64,000 nt of DNA from Aplectana chamaeleonis (taxonomy: Eukaryota; Nematoda; Chromadorea; Rhabditida; Cosmocercidae), in assembly GCA_029168955.1 (NCBI GenBank), contig JAPDOI010000010.1:3743001-3807000 (forward strand). The letters are read 5' to 3'. A program made the translations under genes and the position numbers. Within the stretch, counting starts at the first letter, position 1, and each line of letters begins with the position of its first letter. Positions 24,301 to 41,100 of the stretch are shown piece after piece. The notes below the pieces were generated by a model, which worked only from the letters and a program-made list of their open reading frames with translations, was not told the DNA's origin and searched no databases.

Positions 24301-27300
24301 CCCTATGTACTTTAGATGACATCCTGATCACGTCTTCAGATGCCCTATGTACTTTACATCACATCCTGATGACGTCATCAGATGCCCTATGTACTTTACA
24401 TGACACCCTGATGACGTCATCAGATGCCCTTTGTACTTTACATGACATCCTGATGACGACATCAGATGCCCTATGTACTTTACATGACATCCTGATGACG
24501 TCATCAGATGCCCTATGTACTTTACATGACACCTGATGACGTCATCAGATGCCCTATGTACTTTACATGACACCTGATGACGTCATCAGATGCCTATGTA
24601 CTTTACATGACATCCTGATGACGTCATCAGATGCCCTATGTACTTTACATGACATCCTGATGACGTCATCAGATGCCCTATGTACTTTACATGACATCCT
24701 GATGACGTCATCAGATGCCTATGTACTTTACATGACATCCTGATGACGTCATCAGATGCCCTATGTACTTTACATGACACCTGATGACGTCATCAGATGC
24801 CCTATGTACTTTACATGACACCCTGATGACGTCATCAGATGCCCTATGTACTTTACATGACATCCTGATGACGTCATCAGATGCCCTATGTACTTTACAT
24901 GACACCCTGATGACGTCATCAGATGCCCTATGTACTTTACATGACACCCTGATGACGTGATCAGATGCCCTATGTACTTTACATGACACCTGATGACGTC
25001 ATCAGATGCCCTATGTACTTTACATGACATCCTGATGACGTCATCAGATGCCCTATGTACTTTACATGACACCTGATGACGTCATCAGATGCCTATGTAC
25101 TTTACATGACACCCTGATGACGTCATCAGATGCCTATGTACTTTACATGACATCCTGATGACGTCATCAGATGCCCTATGTACTTTACATGACACCTGAT
25201 GACGTCATCAGATGCCTATGTACTTTACATGCCATCCTGATGACGTCATCAGATGCCCTATGTACTTTACATGACACCCTGATGACGTCATCAGATGCCC
25301 TATGTACTTTACATGACACCCTGATGACGTCATCAGATGCCCTATGTACTTTACAAGACATCCTGATGACGTCATCAGATGCCTATGTACTTTACATGGC
25401 ACCCTGATGACGTCATCAGATGCCCTATGTACTTTACAAGACATCCTGATGACGTCATCAGATGCCTATGTACTTTACATGGCACCCTGATGACGTCATC
25501 AGATGCCCTATGTACTTTACATGACACCCTGATGACGTCATCAGATGCCTATGTACTTTACATGACATCCTGATGACGTCATCAGATGCCCGATGTACTT
25601 TACATGACACCCTGATGACGTCATCAGATGCCCTATGTACTTTACATGACATCCTGATGACGTCATCAGATGCCCTATGTACTTTACATGACATCCTGAT
25701 GACGTCATCAGATGCCCTATGTACTTTACATGACACCCTGATGACGTCATCAGATGCCCTATGTACTTTACATGACACCCTGATGACGTCATCAGATGCC
25801 CGATGTACTTTACATGACACCCTGATGACGTCATCAGATGCCCTATGTACTTTACATGACACCCTGATGACGTCATGAGATGTCCTATGTACTTTACATG
25901 ACATCCTGATGACGTCATGAGATGCCCTATGTACTTTACACGACATCCTGATGACGTCATCAGATGCCCTATGTACTTTACATGACATCCTGATGACGTC
26001 ATCAGATGCCCTATGTACTTTACATGACACCCTGATGACGTCATCAGATGCCCTATGTACTTTACATGACATCTGATGACGTCATCAGATGCCCTATGTA
26101 CTTTACATGACATCCTGATGACGTCATCAGATGCCCTATGTACTTTACATGACACCCTGATGACGTCATCAGATGCCTATGTCCTTTCCCCGACATCCTG
26201 ATGACGTCATCAGATGCCCTATGTACTTTACATGACATCCTGATGACGTCATCAGATGCCCTATGTACTTTACATGACATCCTGATGACGTCATCAGATG
26301 CCCTATGTACTGTACATGACACCCTGATGACGTCATCAGATGCCCTATGTACTTTACATGACACCCTGATGACGTCATCAGATGCTCTATGTACTTTACA
26401 CGACATCCTGATGACGTCATCAGATGCCCTATGTACTTTACATGACACCCATATGACGTCATCAGATGCCTATGTACTTTACATGACACCTGATGACGTC
26501 ATCAGATGCCCTATGTACTTTACATGACACCCTGATGACGTCATCAGATGCCTATGTACTTTACATGACATCCTGATGACGTCATCAGATGCCCTATGTA
26601 CTTTACATGACACCTGATGACGTCATCAGATGCCCTATGTACTTTACATGACACCCTGATGACGTCATCAGATGCCCTATGTACTTTACATGACATCCTG
26701 ATGACGTCATCAGATGCCCTATGTACTTTACATGACATCCTGATGACGTCATCAGATGCCCTATGTACTTTACATGACATCCTGATGACGTCATCAGATG
26801 CCCTATGTACTTTACATGACACCCTGATGACGTCATCAGATGCCCTATGTACTTTACATGACATCCTGATGACGTCATCAGATGCCTATGTACTTTACAT
26901 GACACCTGATGACGTCATCAGATGCCCTATGTACTTTACATGACATCCTGATGACGTCATCAGATGCCCTATGTACTTTACATGACACCCTGATGACGTC
27001 ATCAGATGCCCTATGTACTTTACATGACATCCTGATGACGTCATCAGATGCCCTATGTACTTTACATGACACCTGATGACGTCATCAGATGCCTATGTAC
27101 TTTACATGACACCTGATGACGTCATCAGATGCCCTATGTACTTTACATGACATCCTGATGACGTCATCAGATGCCTATGTACTTTACATGACACCTGATG
27201 ACGTCATCAGATGCCCTATGTACTTTACATGACATCCTGATGACGTCATCAGATGCCCTATGTACTTTACATGACATCCTGATGACGTCATCAGATGCCC

Positions 27301-30300
27301 TATGTACTTTACATGACATCCTGATGACGTCATCAGATGCCCTATGTACTTTACATGACATCCTGATGACGTCATCAGATGCCCTATGTACTTTACATGA
27401 CATCCTGATGACGTCATCAGATGCCCTATGTACTTTACATGACATCCTGATGACGTCATCAGATGCCTATGTACTTTACATGACACCTGATGACGTCATC
27501 AGATGCCCTATGTACTTTACATGACATCCTGATGACGTCATCAGATGCCCTATGTACTTTACATGACACCCTGATGACGTCATCAGATGCCTATGTACTT
27601 TACATGACATCCTGATGACGTCATCAGATGCCCTATGTACTTTACATGACACCCTGATGACGTCATCAGATGCCCTATGTACTTTACATGACATCCTGAT
27701 GACGTCATCAGATGCCTATGTACTTTACATGACACCCTGATGACGTCATCAGATGCCCTATGTACTTTACATGACACCTGATGACGTCATCAGATGCCCT
27801 ATGTACTTTACATGACACCTGATGACGTCATCAGATGCCCTATGTACTTTACATGACACCTGATGACGTCATCAGATGCCTATGTACTTTACATGACACC
27901 CTGATGACGTCATCAGATGCCCTATGTACTTTACATGACATCCTGATGACGTCATCAGATGCCCTATGTACTTTACATGACATCCTGATGACGTCATCAG
28001 ATGCCTATGTACTTTACATGACACCTGATGACGTCATCAGATGCCCTATGTACTTTACATGACACCTGATGACGTCATCAGATGCCCTATGTACTTTACA
28101 TGACATCCTGATGACGTCATCAGATGCCCTATGTACTTTACATGACATCCTGATGACGTCATCAGATGCCCTATGTACTTTACATGACACCTGATGACGT
28201 CATCAGATGCCCTATGTACTTTACATGACACCCTGATGACGTCATCAGATGCCTATGTACTTTACATGACACCCTGATGACGTCATCAGATGCCCTATGT
28301 ACTTTACATGACACCCTGATGACGTCATCAGATGCCCTATGTACTTTACATGACACCCTGATGACGTCATCAGATGCCCTATGTACTTTACATGACATCC
28401 TGATGACGTCATCAGATGCCCTATGTACTTTACATGACACCTGATGACGTCATCAGATGCCCTATGTACTTTACATGACATCCTGATGACGTCATCAGAT
28501 GCCTATGTACTTTACATGACACCTGATGACGTCATCAGATGCCCTATGTACTTTACATGACATCCTGATGACGTCATCAGATGCCTATGTACTTTACATG
28601 ACATCCTGATGACGTCATCAGATGCCCTATGTACTTTACATGACACCCTGATGACGTCATCAGATGCCCTATGTACTTTACATGACACCTGATGACGTCA
28701 TCAGATGCCCTATGTACTTTACATGACACCTGATGACGTCATCAGATGCCTATGTACTTTACATGACACCTGATGACGTCATCAGATGCCCTATGTACTT
28801 TACATGACACCTGATGACGTCATCAGATGCCTATGTACTTTACATGACACCCTGATGACGTCATCAGATGCCCTATGTACTTTACATGACACCTGATGAC
28901 GTCATCAGATGCCCTATGTACTTTACATGACATCCTGATGACGTCATCAGATGCCCTATGTACTTTACATGACACCTGATGACGTCATCAGATGCCCTAT
29001 GTACTTTACATGACACCTGATGACGTCATCAGATGCCCTATGTACTTTACATGACACCTGATGACGTCATCAGATGCCTATGTACTTTACATGACACCCT
29101 GATGACGTCATCAGATGCCCTATGTACTTTACATGACATCCTGATGACGTCATCAGATGCCCTATGTACTTTACATGACACCTGATGACGTCATCAGATG
29201 CCCTATGTACTTTACATGACACCTGATGACGTCATCAGATGCCCTATGTACTTTACATGACACCTGATGACGTCATCAGATGCCCTATGTACTTTACATG
29301 ACATCCTGATGACGTCATCAGATGCCCTATGTACTTTACATGACACCCTGATGACGTCATCAGATGCCCTATGTACTTTACATGACATCCTGATGACGTC
29401 ATCAGATGCCCTATGTACTTTACATGACATCCTGATGACGTCATCAGATGCCCTATGTACTTTACATGACATCCTGATGACGTCATCAGATGCCCTATGT
29501 ACTTTACATGACACCTGATGACGTCATCAGATGCCCTATGTACTTTACATGACACCTGATGACGTCATCAGATGCCCTATGTACTTTACATGACACCCTG
29601 ATGACGTCATCAGATGCCCTATGTACTTTACATGACATCCTGATGACGTCATCAGATGCCTATGTACTTTACATGACACCCTGATGACGTCATCAGATGC
29701 CCTATGTACTTTACATGACATCCTGATGACGTCATCAGATGCCCTATGTACTTTACATGACACCTGATGACGTCATCAGATGCCCTATGTACTTTACATG
29801 ACACCTGATGACGTCATCAGATGCCCTATGTACTTTACATGACATCCTGATGACGTCATCAGATGCCTATGTACTTTACATGACATCCTGATGACGTCAT
29901 CAGATGCCCTATGTACTTTACATGACACCTGATGACGTCATCAGATGCCCTATGTACTTTACATGACACCTGATGACGTCATCAGATGCCCTATGTACTT
30001 TACATGACATCCTGATGACGTCATCAGATGCCCTATGTACTTTACATGACACCTGATGACGTCATCAGATGCCCTATGTACTTTACATGACATCCTGATG
30101 ACGTCATCAGATGCCCTATGTACTTTACATGACACCCTGATGACGTCATCAGATGCCTATGTACTTTACATGACATCCTGATGACGTCATCAGATGCCCT
30201 ATGTACTTTACATGACACCCTGATGACGTCATCAGATGCCCTATGTACTTTACATGACACCTGATGACGTCATCAGATGCCCTATGTACTTTACATGACA

Positions 30301-31990
30301 CCTGATGACGTCATCAGATGCCCTATGTACTTTACATGACACCTGATGACGTCATCAGATGCCCTATGTACTTTACATGACATCCTGATGACGTCATCAG
30401 ATGCCTATGTACTTTACATGACATCCTGATGACGTCATCAGATGCCCTATGTACTTTACATGACACCTGATGACGTCATCAGATACCCTATGTACTTTAC
30501 ATGACACCCTGATGACGTCATCAGATGCCCTATGTACTTTACATGACATCCTGATGACGTCATCAGATGCCTATGTACTTTACATGACACCCTGATGACG
30601 TCATCAGATGCCCTATGTACTTTACATGACACCTGATGACGTCATCAGATGCCCTATGTACTTTACATGACACCCTGATGACGTCATCAGATGCCCTATG
30701 TACTTTACATGACACCTGATGACGTCATCAGATGCCCTATGTACTTTACATGACACCTGATGACGTCATCAGATGCCCTATGTACTTTACATGACACCTG
30801 ATGACGTCATCAGATGCCCTATGTACTTTACATGACACCCTGATGACGTCATCAGATGCCTATGTACTTTACATGACACCTGATGACGTCATCAGATGCC
30901 TATGTACTTTACATGACACCCTGATGACGTCATCAGATGCCCTATGTACTTTACATGACACCCTGATGACGTCATCAGATGCCCTATGTACTTTACATGA
31001 CACCTGATGACGTCATCAGATGCCCTATGTACTTTACATGACACCCTGATGACGTCATCAGATGCCCTATGTACTTTACATGACATCCTGATGACGTCAT
31101 CAGATGCCCTATGTACTTTACATGACACCCTGATGACGTCATCAGATGCCCTATGTCCTTTACATGACATCCTGATGACGTCATCAGATGCCCAATGTAC
31201 TTTACATGACATCCTGATGACGTCATCAGATGCCCTATGTACTTTACATGACACCCTGATGACGTCATCAGATGCCCTATGTACTTTACATGACACCCTG
31301 ATGACGTCATCAGATGCCCTATGTACTTTACATGACATCCTGATGACGTCATCAGATGCCTATGTACTTTACATGACACCTGATGACGTCATCAGATGCC
31401 CTATGTACTTTACATGACACCTGATGACGTCATCAGATGCCCTATGTACTTTACATGACACCTGATGACGTCATCAGATGCCCTATGTACTTTACATGAC
31501 ATCCTGATGACGTCATCAGATGCCTATGTACTTTACATGACATCCTGATGACGTCATCAGATGCCCTATGTACTTTACATGACATCCTGATGACGTCATC
31601 AGATGCCCTATGTACTTTACATGACACCTGATGACGTCATCAGATGCCCTATGTACTTTACATGACACCTGATGACGTCATCAGATGCCCTATGTACTTT
31701 ACATGACATCCTGATGACGTCATCAGATGCCCTATGTACTTTACATGACATCCTGATGACGTCATCAGATGCCCTATGTACTTTACATGACACCTGATGA
31801 CGTCATCAGATGCCCTATGTACTTTACATGACACCTGATGACGTCATCAGATGCCCTATGTACTTTACATGACATCCTGATGACGTCATCAGATGCCCTA
31901 TGTACTTTACATGACATCCTGATGACGTCATCAGATGCCCTATGTACTTTACATGACACCCTGATGACGTCATCAGATGCCCTATGTACT
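6348..31990. repeat. Satellite left domain, mixed 40-, 41- and 42-bp monomers
   Basis: In this ~26 kb part many monomers lack one C at the first CCC (CACCTG), at the second (GATGCCTATG), or at both. The 41-bp CACCTG form occurs in runs of consecutive monomers (for example about 10430-10600 and 16050-16260). The frames therefore break repeatedly. Point-mutated islands occur near 9030-9430, 14700-14860, 20770-20970, 24300-24470 and 25200-26460. A dinucleotide insertion (GACACACCTG) is seen near 12491. Confidence 0.9.
9031..9392. repeat. 250-bp higher-order duplication inside the satellite
   Basis: The variant monomer reading ACGCCCTATGTACTTTAGAT starts at 9031, 9198 and 9281, and the variant GCACTATTTAC at 9118 and 9368. 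The 9031/9281 and 9118/9368 pairs are each exactly 250 bp apart, equal to six monomers with two single-base deletions. This shows block duplication within the array. Confidence 0.85.
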
Positions 31991-32105
31991 TTACATGACA
32001 CCCTGATGACGTCGTCAGATGCCTACGTACTTTACATGACACCCTGATGACGTCATCAGATGCCCTATGTACTTTACAGGACATCCTGATGACGTCATCT
32101 GATGC
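31991..32105. repeat. Seam of variant monomers between the two satellite domains
   Basis: A short cluster of substitutions (GTCGTCAG, GCCTACGTACT, TTACAGGACAT, GTCATCTGATG) separates the indel-rich left domain from the nearly indel-free right domain. A similar TTACAGGAC variant recurs at 35,688 with a second cluster of changes (GATTCCGTC) near 35,740. Confidence 0.75.
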
Positions 32106-35100
32106 CCTATGTACTTTACATGACATCCTGATGACGTCATCAGATGCCCTATGTACTTTACATGACACCCTGATGACGTCATCAGATGCCCTATGTACTT
32201 TACATGACATCCTGATGACGTCATCAGATGCCCTATGTACTTTACATGACATCCTGATGACGTCATCAGATGCCCTATGTACTTTACATGACATCCTGAT
32301 GACGTCATCAGATGCCCTATGTACTTTACATGACATCCTGATGACGTCATCAGATGCCCTATGTACTTTACATGACACCCTGATGACGTCATCAGATGCC
32401 CTATGTACTTTACATGACATCCTGATGACGTCATCAGATGCCCTATGTACTTTACATGACATCCTGATGACGTCATCAGATGCCCTATGTACTTTACATG
32501 ACACCCTGATGACGTCATCAGATGCCCTATGTACTTTACATGACACCCTGATGACGTCATCAGATGCCCTATGTACTTTACATGACATCCTGATGACGTC
32601 ATCAGATGCCCTATGTACTTTACATGACACCCTGATGACGTCATCAGATGCCCTATGTACTTTACATGACACCCTGATGACGTCATCAGATGCCCTATGT
32701 ACTTTACATGACACCCTGATGACGTCATCAGATGCCCTATGTACTTTACATGACACCCTGATGACGTCATCAGATGCCCTATGTACTTTACATGACATCC
32801 TGATGACGTCATCAGATGCCCTATGTACTTTACATGACATCCTGATGACGTCATCAGATGCCCTATGTACTTTACATGACATCCTGATGACGTCATCAGA
32901 TGCCCTATGTACTTTACATGACACCCTGATGACGTCATCAGATGCCCTATGTACTTTACATGACATCCTGATGACGTCATCAGATGCCCTATGTACTTTA
33001 CATGACACCCTGATGACGTCATCAGATGCCCTATGTACTTTACATGACACCCTGATGACGTCATCAGATGCCCTATGTACTTTACATGACACCCTGATGA
33101 CGTCATCAGATGCCCTATGTACTTTACATGACACCCTGATGACGTCATCAGATGCCCTATGTACTTTACATGACACCCTGATGACGTCATCAGATGCCCT
33201 ATGTACTTTACATGACATCCTGATGACGTCATCAGATGCCCTATGTACTTTACATGACATCCTGATGACGTCATCAGATGCCCTATGTACTTTACATGAC
33301 ACCCTGATGACGTCATCAGATGCCCTATGTACTTTACATGACATCCTGATGACGTCATCAGATGCCCTATGTACTTTACATGACACCCTGATGACGTCAT
33401 CAGATGCCCTATGTACTTTACATGACACCCTGATGACGTCATCAGATGCCCTATGTACTTTACATGACACCCTGATGACGTCATCAGATGCCTATGTACT
33501 TTACATGACACCCTGATGACGTCATCAGATGCCCTATGTACTTTACATGACATCCTGATGACGTCATCAGATGCCCTATGTACTTTACATGACATCCTGA
33601 TGACGTCATCAGATGCCCTATGTACTTTACATGACACCCTGATGACGTCATCAGATGCCCTATGTACTTTACATGACACCCTGATGACGTCATCAGATGC
33701 CCTATGTACTTTACATGACATCCTGATGACGTCATCAGATGCCCTATGTACTTTACATGACATCCTGATGACGTCATCAGATGCCCTATGTACTTTACAT
33801 GACATCCTGATGACGTCATCAGATGCCCTATGTACTTTACATGACACCCTGATGACGTCATCAGATGCCCTATGTACTTTACATGACACCCTGATGACGT
33901 CATCAGATGCCCTATGTACTTTACATGACATCCTGATGACGTCATCAGATGCCCTATGTACTTTACATGACATCCTGATGACGTCATCAGATGCCCTATG
34001 TACTTTACATGACACCCTGATGACGTCATCAGATGCCCTATGTACTTTACATGACACCCTGATGACGTCATCAGATGCCCTATGTACTTTACATGACACC
34101 CTGATGACGTCATCAGATGCCCTATGTACTTTACATGACATCCTGATGACGTCATCAGATGCCCTATGTACTTTACATGACATCCTGATGACGTCATCAG
34201 ATGCCCTATGTACTTTACATGACATCCTGATGACGTCATCAGATGCCCTATGTACTTTACATGACACCCTGATGACGTCATCAGATGCCCTATGTACTTT
34301 ACATGACACCCTGATGACGTCATCAGATGCCCTATGTACTTTACATGACACCCTGATGACGTCATCAGATGCCCTATGTACTTTACATGACATCCTGATG
34401 ACGTCATCAGATGCCCTATGTACTTTACATGACACCCTGATGACGTCATCAGATGCCCTATGTACTTTACATGACACCCTGATGACGTCATCAGATGCCC
34501 TATGTACTTTACATGACACCCTGATGACGTCATCAGATGCCCTATGTACTTTACATGACATCCTGATGACGTCATCAGATGCCCTATGTACTTTACATGA
34601 CACCCTGATGACGTCATCAGATGCCCTATGTACTTTACATGACACCCTGATGACGTCATCAGATGCCCTATGTACTTTACATGACACCCTGATGACGTCA
34701 TCAGATGCCCTATGTACTTTACATGACATCCTGATGACGTCATCAGATGCCCTATGTACTTTACATGACATCCTGATGACGTCATCAGATGCCCTATGTA
34801 CTTTACATGACACCCTGATGACGTCATCAGATGCCCTATGTACTTTACATGACACCCTGATGACGTCATCAGATGCCCTATGTACTTTACATGACACCCT
34901 GATGACGTCATCAGATGCCCTATGTACTTTACATGACATCCTGATGACGTCATCAGATGCCCTATGTACTTTACATGACACCCTGATGACGTCATCAGAT
35001 GCCCTATGTACTTTACATGACATCCTGATGACGTCATCAGATGCCCTATGTACTTTACATGACACCCTGATGACGTCATCAGATGCCCTATGTACTTTAC

Positions 35101-38100
35101 ATGACACCCTGATGACGTCATCAGATGCCCTATGTACTTTACATGACACCCTGATGACGTCATCAGATGCCCTATGTACTTTACATGACACCCTGATGAC
35201 GTCATCAGATGCCCTATGTACTTTACATGACACCCTGATGACGTCATCAGATGCCCTATGTACTTTACATGACACCCTGATGACGTCATCAGATGCCCTA
35301 TGTACTTTACATGACACCCTGATGACGTCATCAGATGCCCTATGTACTTTACATGACACCCTGATGACGTCATCAGATGCCCTATGTACTTTACATGACA
35401 CCCTGATGACGTCATCAGATGCCCTATGTACTTTACATGACACCCTGATGACGTCATCAGATGCCCTATGTACTTTACATGACACCCTGATGACGTCATC
35501 AGATGCCCTATGTACTTTACATGACATCCTGATGACGTCATCAGATGCCCTATGTACTTTACATGACACCCTGATGACGTCATCAGATGCCCTATGTACT
35601 TTACATGACATCCTGATGACGTCATCAGATGCCCTATGTACTTTACATGACACCCTGATGACGTCATCAGATGCCCTATGTACTTTACAGGACACCTGAT
35701 GACGTCATCAGATGCCTATGTACTTTACATGACATCCTGATTCCGTCATCAGATGCCCTATGTACTTTACATGACACCCTGATGACGTCATCAGATGCCC
35801 TATGTACTTTACATGACACCCTGATGACGTCATCAGATGCCCTATGTACTTTACATGACACCCTGATGACGTCATCAGATGCCCTATGTACTTTACATGA
35901 CATCCTGATGACGTCATCAGATGCCCTATGTACTTTACATGACATCCTGATGACGTCATCAGATGCCCTATGTACTTTACATGACATCCTGATGACGTCA
36001 TCAGATGCCCTATGTACTTTACATGACACCCTGATGACGTCATCAGATGCCCTATGTACTTTACATGACACCCTGATGACGTCATCAGATGCCCTATGTA
36101 CTTTACATGACATCCTGATGACGTCATCAGATGCCCTATGTACTTTACATGACACCCTGATGACGTCATCAGATGCCCTATGTACTTTACATGACACCCT
36201 GATGACGTCATCAGATGCCCTATGTACTTTACATGACACCCTGATGACGTCATCAGATGCCCTATGTACTTTACATGACATCCTGATGACGTCATCAGAT
36301 GCCCTATGTACTTTACATGACACCCTGATGACGTCATCAGATGCCCTATGTACTTTACATGACACCCTGATGACGTCATCAGATGCCCTATGTACTTTAC
36401 ATGACACCCTGATGACGTCATCAGATGCCCTATGTACTTTACATGACACCCTGATGACGTCATCAGATGCCCTATGTACTTTACATGACATCCTGATGAC
36501 GTCATCAGATGCCCTATGTACTTTACATGACACCCTGATGACGTCATCAGATGCCCTATGTACTTTACATGACACCCTGATGACGTCATCAGATGCCCTA
36601 TGTACTTTACATGACACCCTGATGACGTCATCAGATGCCCTATGTACTTTACATGACACCCTGATGACGTCATCAGATGCCCTATGTACTTTACATGACA
36701 TCCTGATGACGTCATCAGATGCCCTATGTACTTTACATGACACCCTGATGACGTCATCAGATGCCCTATGTACTTTACATGACACCCTGATGACGTCATC
36801 AGATGCCCTATGTACTTTACATGACACCCTGATGACGTCATCAGATGCCCTATGTACTTTACATGACACCCTGATGACGTCATCAGATGCCCTATGTACT
36901 TTACATGACACCCTGATGACGTCATCAGATGCCCTATGTACTTTACATGACATCCTGATGACGTCATCAGATGCCCTATGTACTTTACATGACACCCTGA
37001 TGACGTCATCAGATGCCCTATGTACTTTACATGACACCCTGATGACGTCATCAGATGCCCTATGTACTTTACATGACACCCTGATGACGTCATCAGATGC
37101 CCTATGTACTTTACATGACACCCTGATGACGTCATCAGATGCCCTATGTACTTTACATGACATCCTGATGACGTCATCAGATGCCCTATGTACTTTACAT
37201 GACATCCTGATGACGTCATCAGATGCCCTATGTACTTTACATGACATCCTGATGACGTCATCAGATGCCCTATGTACTTTACATGACACCCTGATGACGT
37301 CATCAGATGCCCTATGTACTTTACATGACATCCTGATGACGTCATCAGATGCCCTATGTACTTTACATGACATCCTGATGACGTCATCAGATGCCCTATG
37401 TACTTTACATGACACCCTGATGACGTCATCAGATGCCCTATGTACTTTACATGACACCCTGATGACGTCATCAGATGCCCTATGTACTTTACATGACACC
37501 CTGATGACGTCATCAGATGCCCTATGTACTTTACATGACATCCTGATGACGTCATCAGATGCCCTATGTACTTTACATGACACCCTGATGACGTCATCAG
37601 ATGCCCTATGTACTTTACATGACACCCTGATGACGTCATCAGATGCCCTATGTACTTTACATGACATCCTGATGACGTCATCAGATGCCCTATGTACTTT
37701 ACATGACACCCTGATGACGTCATCAGATGCCCTATGTACTTTACATGACACCCTGATGACGTCATCAGATGCCCTATGTACTTTACATGACACCCTGATG
37801 ACGTCATCAGATGCCCTATGTACTTTACATGACACCCTGATGACGTCATCAGATGCCCTATGTACTTTACATGACATCCTGATGACGTCATCAGATGCCC
37901 TATGTACTTTACATGACATCCTGATGACGTCATCAGATGCCCTATGTACTTTACATGACATCCTGATGACGTCATCAGATGCCCTATGTACTTTACATGA
38001 CACCCTGATGACGTCATCAGATGCCCTATGTACTTTACATGACATCCTGATGACGTCATCAGATGCCCTATGTACTTTACATGACATCCTGATGACGTCA

Positions 38101-41100
38101 TCAGATGCCCTATGTACTTTACATGACATCCTGATGACGTCATCAGATGCCCTATGTACTTTACATGACACCCTGATGACGTCATCAGATGCCCTATGTA
38201 CTTTACATGACACCCTGATGACGTCATCAGATGCCCTATGTACTTTACATGACACCCTGATGACGTCATCAGATGCCCTATGTACTTTACATGACACCCT
38301 GATGACGTCATCAGATGCCCTATGTACTTTACATGACACCCTGATGACGTCATCAGATGCCCTATGTACTTTACATGACATCCTGATGACGTCATCAGAT
38401 GCCCTATGTACTTTACATGACATCCTGATGACGTCATCAGATGCCCTATGTACTTTACATGACACCCTGATGACGTCATCAGATGCCCTATGTACTTTAC
38501 ATGACATCCTGATGACGTCATCAGATGCCCTATGTACTTTACATGACATCCTGATGACGTCATCAGATGCCCTATGTACTTTACATGACACCCTGATGAC
38601 GTCATCAGATGCCCTATGTACTTTACATGACATCCTGATGACGTCATCAGATGCCCTATGTACTTTACATGACATCCTGATGACGTCATCAGATGCCCTA
38701 TGTACTTTACATGACACCCTGATGACGTCATCAGATGCCCTATGTACTTTACATGACATCCTGATGACGTCATCAGATGCCCTATGTACTTTACATGACA
38801 TCCTGATGACGTCATCAGATGCCCTATGTACTTTACATGACACCCTGATGACGTCATCAGATGCCCTATGTACTTTACATGACATCCTGATGACGTCATC
38901 AGATGCCCTATGTACTTTACATGACATCCTGATGACGTCATCAGATGCCCTATGTACTTTACATGACACCCTGATGACGTCATCAGATGCCCTATGTACT
39001 TTACATGACACCCTGATGACGTCATCAGATGCCCTATGTACTTTACATGACATCCTGATGACGTCATCAGATGCCCTATGTACTTTACATGACACCCTGA
39101 TGACGTCATCAGATGCCCTATGTACTTTACATGACACCCTGATGACGTCATCAGATGCCCTATGTACTTTACATGACACCCTGATGACGTCATCAGATGC
39201 CCTATGTACTTTACATGACACCCTGATGACGTCATCAGATGCCCTATGTACTTTACATGACACCCTGATGACGTCATCAGATGCCCTATGTACTTTACAT
39301 GACACCCTGATGACGTCATCAGATGCCCTATGTACTTTACATGACATCCTGATGACGTCATCAGATGCCCTATGTACTTTACATGACACCCTGATGACGT
39401 CATCAGATGCCCTATGTACTTTACATGACACCCTGATGACGTCATCAGATGCCCTATGTACTTTACATGACATCCTGATGACGTCATCAGATGCCCTATG
39501 TACTTTACATGACACCCTGATGACGTCATCAGATGCCCTATGTACTTTACATGACACCCTGATGACGTCATCAGATGCCCTATGTACTTTACATGACACC
39601 CTGATGACGTCATCAGATGCCCTATGTACTTTACATGACACCCTGATGACGTCATCAGATGCCCTATGTACTTTACATGACATCCTGATGACGTCATCAG
39701 ATGCCCTATGTACTTTACATGACACCCTGATGACGTCATCAGATGCCCTATGTACTTTACATGACACCCTGATGACGTCATCAGATGCCCTATGTACTTT
39801 ACATGACATCCTGATGACGTCATCAGATGCCCTATGTACTTTACATGACACCCTGATGACGTCATCAGATGCCCTATGTACTTTACATGACACCCTGATG
39901 ACGTCATCAGATGCCCTATGTACTTTACATGACATCCTGATGACGTCATCAGATGCCCTATGTACTTTACATGACACCCTGATGACGTCATCAGATGCCC
40001 TATGTACTTTACATGACACCCTGATGACGTCATCAGATGCCCTATGTACTTTACATGACACCCTGATGACGTCATCAGATGCCCTATGTACTTTACATGA
40101 CACCCTGATGACGTCATCAGATGCCCTATGTACTTTACATGACACCCTGATGACGTCATCAGATGCCCTATGTACTTTACATGACACCCTGATGACGTCA
40201 TCAGATGCCCTATGTACTTTACATGACACCCTGATGACGTCATCAGATGCCCTATGTACTTTACATGACACCCTGATGACGTCATCAGATGCCCTATGTA
40301 CTTTACATGACATCCTGATGACGTCATCAGATGCCCTATGTACTTTACATGACATCCTGATGACGTCATCAGATGCCCTATGTACTTTACATGACACCCT
40401 GATGACGTCATCAGATGCCCTATGTACTTTACATGACACCCTGATGACGTCATCAGATGCCCTATGTACTTTACATGACACCCTGATGACGTCATCAGAT
40501 GCCCTATGTACTTTACATGACACCCTGATGACGTCATCAGATGCCCTATGTACTTTACATGACATCCTGATGACGTCATCAGATGCCCTATGTACTTTAC
40601 ATGACACCCTGATGACGTCATCAGATGCCCTATGTACTTTACATGACATCCTGATGACGTCATCAGATGCCCTATGTACTTTACATGACACCCTGATGAC
40701 GTCATCAGATGCCCTATGTACTTTACATGACATCCTGATGACGTCATCAGATGCCCTATGTACTTTACATGACATCCTGATGACGTCATCAGATGCCCTA
40801 TGTACTTTACATGACACCCTGATGACGTCATCAGATGCCCTATGTACTTTACATGACATCCTGATGACGTCATCAGATGCCCTATGTACTTTACATGACA
40901 CCCTGATGACGTCATCAGATGCCCTATGTACTTTACATGACATCCTGATGACGTCATCAGATGCCCTATGTACTTTACATGACACCCTGATGACGTCATC
41001 AGATGCCCTATGTACTTTACATGACATCCTGATGACGTCATCAGATGCCCTATGTACTTTACATGACATCCTGATGACGTCATCAGATGCCCTATGTACT

